Positions 55,005-62,783 of a stretch of DNA of 64,000 nt are shown here, one piece after another. The position numbers and the translations under genes are program-made. Where the stretch lies: positions 2,848,001-2,912,000 of the forward strand of contig NZ_CP074373.1 of NCBI RefSeq assembly GCF_021560035.1, read 5' to 3'. The stretch's first letter is position 1; every line of letters starts with the position of its first letter. Under the pieces are notes generated by a model. The model was not told the origin of the DNA. It saw only the letters and a program-made list of their open reading frames with translations, and did not search any database. Source of the stretch: Virgibacillus sp. NKC19-16. GTDB taxonomy: Bacteria; Bacillota; Bacilli; Bacillales; Amphibacillaceae.

Positions 55005-56710
55005 TGAAGACAGATCCTGATGTAATTGTTATTGGAGCTGGCGGTGGCGGGCCTGTTATTGCCAAAGAGCTTGGGGAACGCGGAATCAATGTGTTGGTGG
55101 TCGAAGCAGGCCCATGGTATGGAAATAAAAAATGGCCGGAGCCGAATCAAAATCGTGGGAAGGCAAAGATGAGTTCCGACCCCGGGGATCTCGATGGTTC
55201 CCTTTACCGCAATCAGTTTACACGACTGGAAAATGATATGAATGATTTGGTTACTGGTAAATTTCGCTGGGGATCGGCTGACCGGAGGCGTACGCCTTGG
55301 TACAGGAATGTTCCTGATCGTTCATTTTTATATCAAAGTGCCGGAATTGGTGGCTCAACAGTTCATTATTATGCCAACTCACTACGAGCATTTCCACAAG
55401 CGATCGATGACGAATGGCCGATAAATTACGATGATCTCATCCCCTATTATGAAAAAGTGGAAAACACATTACCGGTTGAATTTGCACCAACCACATCGAA
55501 AGAGGCACTTTTTTACTACGGGGCGGAGAAGGCTGGATTTCCCCTAAATCAGACATTAGATGTAACAAGCAGCGGATATCGACCGCAGCCGAATGCTATT
55601 TTGCCACCGAATGAGCATCTCATGGATCCAGATGTTTCTTTAGAGGAATTAAGTCATATGGAAGGTTGTACATTAAGCGGGCATTGTGGGCAAGGATGTC
55701 CTTATGGCCCATCGCTAGAGAAAATGGCGAAACGATCAACCAATGTCAGTTATGTTCCCCTCGCGATGAAGACAGGAAATGTCACGTTTAGGCCAAATAC
55801 ATTTGTCATGAAAATTTTAACGGAAGACAGCGCCAGCGGAAAACCCCGCGCGACAGGTGTTCAAATTAGAGATACGTGGACAGGTGAAATGGAGGAATTA
55901 AGCGCTGGAATTGTCGTAATGGCGGCAGGCTGTATTGAAACGCCACGCCTTTGGTTGAACTCCGAATTGCCTCATAATGACTGGGTTGGGCGCGGTATGA
56001 CCACACATTATATGGATATGGTAACAGGAACATTTGATGCGCAAACATTAATGGAAATTTTAGGGAGTCCATCTGTTAATCCATTCGTTGGGCATACGTC
56101 AGGTGCACGGCTTGATTATCCTGGACTCGGCATGATTGAAAATCTTGGAGAAAGCCCGGGTCTGTCTGCTCAACAAGCTTTCGGGTTCAGTCAATATGGG
56201 TATAACATCCTGCGCGGCCCTGGTTCTGACAAATGGGATCAACGCGGAAGACTGACTGGGTCTGAACTGGAAGAAGCCATGAACGGCTACAAAAGATCAC
56301 TCACACTTTTAATCGTCACAGATGATGAGGTCCAGTATCAAAACAGAGTTGAGCTCGATCCCAATATTAAAGATGAACATGGTCCAGTGCCGTTCGTACG
56401 TTATACACCAAGTGAAAAATCGAAAAAGAGAAGAGATCAATTAGCAAAAGTCGCCACAACGATGTTGCGAGGGGCAGGTGCAAGTCAAGTCCACCGAAGT
56501 GACCTGCCACCGAATTATTACATTCACATCCAAAGCACGATGCGAATGGGCTTTGTCGTTGACTCGTCTTGTGAAGCGTATCAGGTGCAAGGACTCTACA
56601 TTGCCGACAATAGCGTCGATTATAATGCCCTTGGCGGCCCAAACCCAACCTTAACGACCCAGGCACTCGCCACCAGGACTGCAGAATTGTTAGCTGACAA
56701 GTATTTTTGA
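55004..56710 (+). CDS. GMC-family FAD dehydrogenase (gluconate/sugar-acid type)
   Basis: 568 residues. N-terminal FAD-binding VIVIGAGGGGPVIAKELGERG, the QSAGIGGSTVHYYAN loop and C-terminal HIQSTMRMG and PNPTLTTQALATRTAE GMC motifs. It oxidises an alcohol or sugar acid with a small subunit upstream. The cytochrome c subunit usual in Proteobacteria is absent, so electrons must go to quinone or another carrier. Confidence 0.9.
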   Translation: MKTDPDVIVIGAGGGGPVIAKELGERGINVLVVEAGPWYGNKKWPEPNQNRGKAKMSSDPGDLDGSLYRNQFTRLENDMNDLVTGKFRWGSADRRRTPWYRNVPDRSFLYQSAGIGGSTVHYYANSLRAFPQAIDDEWPINYDDLIPYYEKVENTLPVEFAPTTSKEALFYYGAEKAGFPLNQTLDVTSSGYRPQPNAILPPNEHLMDPDVSLEELSHMEGCTLSGHCGQGCPYGPSLEKMAKRSTNVSYVPLAMKTGNVTFRPNTFVMKILTEDSASGKPRATGVQIRDTWTGEMEELSAGIVVMAAGCIETPRLWLNSELPHNDWVGRGMTTHYMDMVTGTFDAQTLMEILGSPSVNPFVGHTSGARLDYPGLGMIENLGESPGLSAQQAFGFSQYGYNILRGPGSDKWDQRGRLTGSELEEAMNGYKRSLTLLIVTDDEVQYQNRVELDPNIKDEHGPVPFVRYTPSEKSKKRRDQLAKVATTMLRGAGASQVHRSDLPPNYYIHIQSTMRMGFVVDSSCEAYQVQGLYIADNSVDYNALGGPNPTLTTQALATRTAELLADKYF

Positions 56711-56737
56711 CGAGGGAGGCATACCAAAGAATGTAAA

Positions 56738-56770
56738 AACTATCCCCTCACAATTAGTAAGGGGATAGTT
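56738..56770. terminator. Bidirectional terminator
   Basis: AACTATCCCCT and AGGGGATAGTT form the stem between convergent GMC and symporter genes. Confidence 0.8.
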
Positions 56771-56778
56771 ACGTTTAA

Positions 56779-57924
56779 CTATTTATTACGCATTACCTTA
56801 TCAACAATTAAAGCAATAGCTCCATCTCCGGTTACGTTTGCGGCTGTACCGAAGCTATCTTGGGCCATATACAGGCCGATCATTAAGCCTAAAGCTGTTT
56901 CATCAAATCCAAGCATGGTACTTAGTAAACCTAATGCAGCCATGACCGCGCCACCAGGGACACCAGGTGCAGCAATCATAATAATTCCCAGCATCATAAT
57001 AAATGGTAGTATCATGCCAAATGTAGGCATTGATAAACCATTGGAGAGTACCATGACAGCAACGGAACAAAGCACAATCGTAATCGTACTTCCAGATAAA
57101 TGAATCGTCGCAGATAACGGAACGGCGGAATCTGCTATCCCATCACTAACTTCATTTTCCTTTGATTGCCTAACGGTGACTGGAATCGTTGCAGCACTTG
57201 ACATTGTTCCCAAGCCGGTAAAGTAAGCTGGAAGCATCGTTTTTAAAGCTGAAAAAGGATTTCTGCCTGTAAAAGCACCTGCAGCCGTAAAAAGAATAGT
57301 TAGCCACACCCAATGAACGGCTATAGCTAAGACTAACACTAAACCAAATGCCCGTAACGTATCTGCGACCGCCCCATCAGCAGCAAGTTCTGCGAATATA
57401 CTCCCAATATAAAACGGCAAAATAGGAATGATAATCTTCCAAATCATTCGTTCAATGATCTCTTTCCCTTCATCAAAAAAGGACTTCATTGTCGGGCTGT
57501 TAATCCTTGTGATACCAATACCAAATACAAACGCGGCTACTAATGCTGTCATGACCCCCGTAATCGGGTCAATGGTAAATTCAAAAAAGGGTTCAAACCC
57601 TGCTGTTTCCTCTGCCGTACCACCACTCTGGCCAGCTAGCATTGGTATAAAAATAATAGCAACAATAAATGCTAATGTACCAGCAAGTATGGTTGATGAG
57701 TAAGCAATAGCCGAAGTTAGTCCAAGCATTTTTCCTGAATGCTTTCCAAAACTGGCAATACCACTGACAATAAAAAAGATGATAATGAGCGGAATCGTGA
57801 ATTCGAGAAATTGTCCAAAAATCTCTTTAAACGTAACGATGATTCTAGTAATAAATTCAGGTACTATCAGGCCAACGACAATCCCGGTCACGATCCCAAG
57901 AGCTAACTTTATAATTAATCTCAT
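56779..57924 (-). CDS. Dicarboxylate/amino acid:cation symporter (DAACS family)
   Basis: About 381 residues from MRLIIKLALGIVTG (GGGAGGATG before). Eight or so membrane segments, hairpin loops GLGTMSSAATIPVT and SATIHLSGSTITIV, the serine-rich hairpin and substrate-binding core of glutamate/dicarboxylate symporters. Uptake with sodium or protons. Confidence 0.9.
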   Translation of the reverse strand: MRLIIKLALGIVTGIVVGLIVPEFITRIIVTFKEIFGQFLEFTIPLIIIFFIVSGIASFGKHSGKMLGLTSAIAYSSTILAGTLAFIVAIIFIPMLAGQSGGTAEETAGFEPFFEFTIDPITGVMTALVAAFVFGIGITRINSPTMKSFFDEGKEIIERMIWKIIIPILPFYIGSIFAELAADGAVADTLRAFGLVLVLAIAVHWVWLTILFTAAGAFTGRNPFSALKTMLPAYFTGLGTMSSAATIPVTVRQSKENEVSDGIADSAVPLSATIHLSGSTITIVLCSVAVMVLSNGLSMPTFGMILPFIMMLGIIMIAAPGVPGGAVMAALGLLSTMLGFDETALGLMIGLYMAQDSFGTAANVTGDGAIALIVDKVMRNK

Positions 57925-58079
57925 TTCTGAAACATCCTCCCCCCCTATAACATACAATATGACTTTATCACACAGCTTATTCTAAAACAAGATAATTTTC
58001 AGAAACAAGTAGCATGGAGCCACCTTTATTCCGACAAGGACGTTTTCTAAAAGATTGTTGCTTTTGACACAAAAGCTAT

Positions 58080-58480
58080 AAAAGACGGCGTAATACTGTT
58101 TGCTATAAGTATTTGCTATAATCGCCGTTCGGGATCGCTCCGGGCGGATGCTTTCCGCGGGCACGGCCTCAGCCTCCTCGCGGAAGATCACCGCTGCGGG
58201 GTCTTCGGACACGTGCTGTTCCCGCAGGAGTCACCGCCCTTCGCTCACCCAAACTGGTGAGGTGGTTCGATATTTTGAATATTGATTACTAATGCAATTT
58301 AGCGCAGTACCTGAATGCCAACGCAGGAAATACATAGAGACTCCGGCGGAAGGAAAGGAATCAGTGAGACCCCGAAGTGCGCAGCACGAGGAGGCTCGCC
58401 AGCCGTGCTAAGGTGCGCGGAATGTATTTCCGGAGCGGAGAAAAAGTACCGATCTTAATTTCAAGTTATGCCGTCTTTTT
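58080..58480. repeat. GC-rich 400-bp inverted-repeat element
   Basis: Ends AAAAGACGGCGTAA and TTATGCCGTCTTTT are inverted. Inside, two blocks of roughly 110 and 120 bases (58130-58245 and 58340-58445) are diverged inverted copies of each other: GCTCCGGGCGGATGCTTTCC and its like on the opposite strand, with GAGGAGGCT and ACCCCG segments in both. Much more GC than the neighbours. No protein-coding start or transposase; likely a MITE or structured RNA element of Bacillaceae. Confidence 0.75.
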
Positions 58481-58599
58481 TACATCAACTCCGAAGATTT
58501 AAAAACAACAATATTTACGAAAGTACCCTCCCACAACGTATAAGCCTCAATAAACTGGTTACATTAAGCAAGAATCATACCATAGAGGGAAGTGGAGAA

Positions 58600-59916
58600 A
58601 TGTCGCGCGAATTATACGATATGATCGGTATTGGCATTGGGCCTTACAACCTTGGAATGGCGGCTCTTCTTGAGAATACACCTGAACTTGATGGTGTGTT
58701 TTTCGATAAGACGCCGAAGTTTGAATGGCATCCCGGGATGTTAATTGAACATATGAGTTTGACAATCCCATTTTTAGCGGACCTTGTCACGTTTGCTGAT
58801 CCAACAAGCAAGTTCACGTATATCAATTATTTACACGAACAAAACCGCCTGCAACAGTTCTATTTCTTTCGCAAATTTCAGGCCCCGCGCCAGGAATATA
58901 ATGATTACCTCGGGTGGGTCGCAGGTCAGTTAGATCAGCTACACTTCGGTTATGAAGTTGTGGATGTTATCGACCATAAAGAAGCTGATGAGCCTCATTA
59001 TGAGGTGGTAGTGGAAAAAATCTCAACCAAAAATCGAACCTCTTACTTTACAAAAAATGTAGTAATGGGAACTGGTAGCGAACCATTTGTGCTGGATACG
59101 ATGGAAGGACAACCAAAGGAAGATGTGTTACATACGAGTCGGTACATGTATGAAAAGGAAGATCTGGTTCAATCACCAAATATTACGGTAGTAGGTTCCG
59201 GTCAAAGCGCCATTGAAGTACTTCTGGATCTATTGAAGGAACAAGAAAATAAAGAGTTTCAATTGACGTTACTCACCCGTTCCAGTGGACTGTTTCAGTT
59301 GGAGAATGCCAAATTTGGCCAGGAATATTTTTCACCTGACTTTATAGATTACTTTCATTCGCTCGACCTTAAGCAGCGAGATAACACATTGGAAACCCTA
59401 GGGAGCTTGAGAAAAGGGATTAATCCGGAAACGCTGATGGAACTATATGAGACGCTTTATCACAAAACAATTGGAAAAAAGAAGCAACCGGTAACGATCC
59501 AACCCAATACAGAAGTAAAGAATCTAAGTAAAAAGAATAACAAGTATGTCTTGCATTGTCATCAGTGGCAAAAAGAAAATGACTTTGAATACGAAACGAA
59601 TAAGGTTATCCTGGCCACCGGGTATAAACCGCATATTCCGGACTGGTTTTATGATCGTTTTCAAGACGCAATTGAGTGGGAAGATGACAAGCGTTATAAA
59701 GTCACCAGGGATTATCAGCTCACGTTTAAGTCCAAAAGAGACCATCATTTTTTCACCCTAACAAATTTGGAGCATTCTCATGGAACAGCAGCCACCAATT
59801 TAGCCTTATCCGTCCAAAGAAACATCCAAATCATCAACCTGGTCGCAGGACGGGAAGTATATCAAAACAAACGGAATACGATTTTTCAACAGTTTAGGAT
59901 GGAAGATGAATCTTAA
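58600..59916 (+). CDS. L-lysine N6-monooxygenase-like hydroxylase
   Basis: About 438 residues from MSRELYDMIGIG (AGTGGAGAA before; a longer start at 58468 lies inside the inverted element). FAD site GIGIGPYNLGMAALLE, NADPH site TVVGSGQSAIEVLLDL and the late ATGYKPHIPDWFYD are those of SidA/IucD/PvdA. It hydroxylates lysine or ornithine for a hydroxamate siderophore. No synthetase (IucA/IucC) or uptake genes are adjacent. Confidence 0.88.
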   Translation: MSRELYDMIGIGIGPYNLGMAALLENTPELDGVFFDKTPKFEWHPGMLIEHMSLTIPFLADLVTFADPTSKFTYINYLHEQNRLQQFYFFRKFQAPRQEYNDYLGWVAGQLDQLHFGYEVVDVIDHKEADEPHYEVVVEKISTKNRTSYFTKNVVMGTGSEPFVLDTMEGQPKEDVLHTSRYMYEKEDLVQSPNITVVGSGQSAIEVLLDLLKEQENKEFQLTLLTRSSGLFQLENAKFGQEYFSPDFIDYFHSLDLKQRDNTLETLGSLRKGINPETLMELYETLYHKTIGKKKQPVTIQPNTEVKNLSKKNNKYVLHCHQWQKENDFEYETNKVILATGYKPHIPDWFYDRFQDAIEWEDDKRYKVTRDYQLTFKSKRDHHFFTLTNLEHSHGTAATNLALSVQRNIQIINLVAGREVYQNKRNTIFQQFRMEDES

Positions 59917-59955
59917 GTTTAAAAAGAATAGTACAAATCACAAGGAGGAATTATT

Positions 59956-60207
59956 ATGGGTTTTATATGGAGTTTAATTGTTGGAGGAATTCTAGGTTGG
60001 TTAGCAAGCCTAATTGTAGGTAAAGATGTACCAGGTGGAATCATTGGTAATATTATCGCTGGTTTTATTGGTGCGTGGATTGGCTCTTCACTATTAGGAA
60101 GTTGGGGCCCTGAAATTGGTGACTTTTACATTGTCCCAGCGTTAATTGGTGCCATTGTACTTATTTTCATCGTAAGTTTGATTATGAGAGCGATGAGGAG
60201 TACATAA
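59956..60207 (+). CDS. GlsB/YeaQ/YmgE-family membrane protein
   Basis: 83 residues with three hydrophobic segments and the family Gly pattern GGILGWLASLIVGKDVPGGIIGNIIAGFIGAW cut here as two parts. General-stress small membrane protein. AAGGAGG before the ATG. Confidence 0.88.
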   Translation: MGFIWSLIVGGILGWLASLIVGKDVPGGIIGNIIAGFIGAWIGSSLLGSWGPEIGDFYIVPALIGAIVLIFIVSLIMRAMRST

Positions 60208-60250
60208 TGAAAGAGTTTGTGCTCGTTGGAACGTAATTAGTCCTTATCTA

Positions 60251-60288
60251 AATGGAAGCAAGAACACCTCGTGAGCCCTTGCTTCCAT
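60251..60288. terminator. Hairpin after GlsB-like gene (GGAAGC family)
   Basis: AAATGGAAGCAAG and CTTGCTTCCATTT arms; ends directly at the ASCH gene stop, so it serves both strands. Confidence 0.75.
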
Positions 60289-60630
60289 TTATTCTGCAGA
60301 TTCGAATTCATGAACCCATACATTCATCTCAGGCTCCCATTTCATACCAGGATGTATAGACAGTATAGACTGTTTATATTCCTCCACGTTTTGGAACCCT
60401 TCCTTTAGAGCATCTTCATCTGTAACGTCCCCCAGTTTTTGCTCATATACATCTGTAACTATAAATCTACGGTTGTTTAGCACCATGACCTCATCAACAT
60501 CTGCATAACGATCATTCCGACGAGTCGCCGTTTTTTCTCCATTGATTACTTTATCTATGTCTGCTGGAATGGTAACCAACCTATCAATTGAACACCTTTT
60601 AGGTGGAAGCGAATGGTTCTTATTGTTCAT
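60289..60630 (-). CDS. ASCH-domain protein
   Basis: 113 residues. The ASCH opening is visible in DKVINGEKTATRRNDRYADVDEVMV, then FIVTDVYEQKLGDVTDEDALKEGF. The PUA-like fold binds RNA or modified nucleotides. AAGGGGAG lies before the ATG. Confidence 0.8.
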   Translation of the reverse strand: MNNKNHSLPPKRCSIDRLVTIPADIDKVINGEKTATRRNDRYADVDEVMVLNNRRFIVTDVYEQKLGDVTDEDALKEGFQNVEEYKQSILSIHPGMKWEPEMNVWVHEFESAE

Positions 60631-60676
60631 CTAGATTCTCCCCTTTTTTCCATTGTATCAAATATGTATAATTGGT

Positions 60677-60758
60677 GGAAGCATGGGGACGGCTCTTTTG
60701 CTTCCTTGAAGTATTAAGGCTTATCAAGGAGGCATGAGAACCGTCCCCATGCTTCTTC
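60677..60758. repeat. Two adjacent GGAAGC-family palindromes
   Basis: Copy 1 at 60677-60705 (GGAAGCATGGGGACGG ... GCTTCC), copy 2 at 60729-60758 (AGGCATGAGAACCG ... CCCCATGCTTC). The second directly follows the BCCT stop. Confidence 0.6.
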
Positions 60759-60762
60759 TTTC

Positions 60763-62289
60763 TTACAATTTTTGTTCTTTAAAAAGTTCCCTGCATACAC
60801 GTGGTGCACTCCAAAATGTGGTTAACATCAGCAAGGATACGGGGACAGCCGTTACTACAATAAAGGATTGCAGGGCGTCGATGCTCGATTCCCCAATCGT
60901 GATTAGTACCGTTGCCACAATTCCCATAAGAAATGCCCAGAATACACGCAGTAATCTAGAAGGGTCCCCATTTCCAGTAATGGCCATCGAAATCGTCAAG
61001 GACATGGAATCTGTCGTTGTCAGGACGAAAATAATGGTCGCTAACAGGAATAGAAAACCGATTATCGTTCCAAAAGGAAGCTGATCCGCAATGGCAATCA
61101 TCGCTGCTGGCGGACCATCGCTATTTAGCGGCCCTGAAACAGAACCAGGGTTACTTTTTTCCCCAGCTATTCCTGTTCCACCAACGATCGTAAACCAGAA
61201 CGTCGTTACAACAGGCGCGATTACTGCAATAGCTGTAACAATTTCCCGAATTGTACGGCCACGAGAGATACGACTGACAAATAATGCCATCATCGGCGCA
61301 TAACCAAGGAACCAAGCAAAGAAGAAGACGGTCCATCCACCAAGCCAAGCCCCATCACTAGTGAAAGTACTCATCGTGATGAAATTTTCTACATATAAAC
61401 CAAATGACTCCAGATATGAATCGAAAATAAATAGCGCCGGACCAAGTATAAGAACAGCCCCAACAAGAAACAGAGATAAAATAATATTATAACGGCTCAT
61501 AATTTGTATCCCTTTATGAATTCCAGTAGCGGCAGAAATGGCAGCCAATATGACAATTACAATAATAATCATGCATTGAATAACTATATTATTTGGAACT
61601 CCAAACAAAGCATTTAACCCATAACCAGCTTGTAAACCAAGGAATCCGATTGGCCCAATCGTACCAGCCGCTACCGAGATAATAGAAAATACATCTACAA
61701 ATGTGCCAAGTACACTTTTTTGCATAATCTTATCTCCAAAAATCGGATAAAGCAATGCTCTCGGCTTAAGTGGTGCACCGCGGTGATAATGTGCATACAT
61801 CAATACAAATGTTCCAAGGGTTCCAAGTATCGCCCATGCAAGAAAGCCCCAATCGACAAAACTAGTGGCAAGTGCAGGAGAAACAGCCTCCGCAGAACCT
61901 GCCTCAATACCAGAAAAATGTGGTGGAACCGTCAAAAAATGACTCACCGGTTCAGCAGCAGCCCAGAATACGCCTCCCGCTGCCAGCAATGTGCACATAA
62001 TAATAGAAATCCATTTGAAATTGCTCATCTCTGGTTTATCCAACTTACCTAATCGAATTTTTCCATACTTTGAATATCCCAGAAATAAGGCAATGAAAAA
62101 CGTTCCCAACAGAAGAATTTGATAAACTTTACCAAAATATGTTGCCGACCAATCAAACAAGTAACTCACGCCATTAGCAACCATTTCCTGGTTGACCAAT
62201 GCGAGAATCACAAAGGCAAGCAAAGCCCCACCACTTAAAAAAAGGACAGGTTTATCAATCGTTTGCTTATTTTTACTTAAATTATTCAA
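60763..62289 (-). CDS. BCCT-family compatible-solute transporter
   Basis: 508 residues with about twelve membrane segments. The BCCT signature is present as GWTVFFFAWFLGYAPMMALF then SRISRGRTIREIV. Members import glycine betaine, choline or ectoine. Supports a saline habitat. TTG start 9 bases after AGGAGG. Confidence 0.9.
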   Translation of the reverse strand: MNNLSKNKQTIDKPVLFLSGGALLAFVILALVNQEMVANGVSYLFDWSATYFGKVYQILLLGTFFIALFLGYSKYGKIRLGKLDKPEMSNFKWISIIMCTLLAAGGVFWAAAEPVSHFLTVPPHFSGIEAGSAEAVSPALATSFVDWGFLAWAILGTLGTFVLMYAHYHRGAPLKPRALLYPIFGDKIMQKSVLGTFVDVFSIISVAAGTIGPIGFLGLQAGYGLNALFGVPNNIVIQCMIIIVIVILAAISAATGIHKGIQIMSRYNIILSLFLVGAVLILGPALFIFDSYLESFGLYVENFITMSTFTSDGAWLGGWTVFFFAWFLGYAPMMALFVSRISRGRTIREIVTAIAVIAPVVTTFWFTIVGGTGIAGEKSNPGSVSGPLNSDGPPAAMIAIADQLPFGTIIGFLFLLATIIFVLTTTDSMSLTISMAITGNGDPSRLLRVFWAFLMGIVATVLITIGESSIDALQSFIVVTAVPVSLLMLTTFWSAPRVCRELFKEQKL

Positions 62290-62390
62290 AAATGACTTCC
62301 TCCTAGCTACTTTTAAAGCAGCAATATAAAATTAAGACGCAACGACAGAGAATACAGTTTTTGAAAGGACATGTCAAGAGAGAAAATAGT

Positions 62391-62419
62391 GGAAGTATGA
62401 GGACGGTTCTTTTGCTTCC
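62391..62419. repeat. GGAAGC-family palindrome upstream of BCCT
   Basis: GGAAGTATGAGGACGG followed by TTTGCTTCC. Confidence 0.5.
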
Positions 62420-62523
62420 TAGCAGGAGCCCTTGCGAGGCATTATAAAATGAGTGGTCTGATATCATATTGGCCGCTAATAAAACTTCAGGAGATTTACA
62501 TTATATGGTGACGGAATTAACTG

Positions 62524-62765
62524 ATGTTATTAAAAAAAGAACCCGATTTCTTCGGGCTCTTGGCCATTTTGGATTATATAAAGACAGATGAAGAATATAG
62601 AGGGGAAGGCTTTGGTACAGAAAGTCTTAAAGAAATAATTCAATACTTGAAAATATTGTCTTTTGATTATATAGCCCTTTCCCCAGTCCCATTTGAAGAA
62701 GAAGAAAATGGGAATAAGAAAAAAGAGACTATTGAGAGCTTGAGTGCGTTTTACCAGAACTGTCC
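62524..62765 (+). pseudogene. GNAT acetyltransferase remnant
   Basis: A frame of about 80 codons carries the acetyl-CoA loop YRGEGFGTESLKEIIQYL and FDYIALSPVPFEE, the C-terminal part of a GNAT enzyme. The N-terminal half is missing. At its 3' end the sequence runs into a TGTCCCCATGCTTCCC repeat, which may mark the breakpoint. Confidence 0.5.
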
Positions 62766-62783
62766 CCATGCTTCCCTTTCCTC

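Noticed and set aside
57982-58212. Minus-strand frame MSEDPAAVIFREEAEAVP through the GC-rich block
   Set aside because: It is the translation of a repeated non-coding element with no ribosome site.
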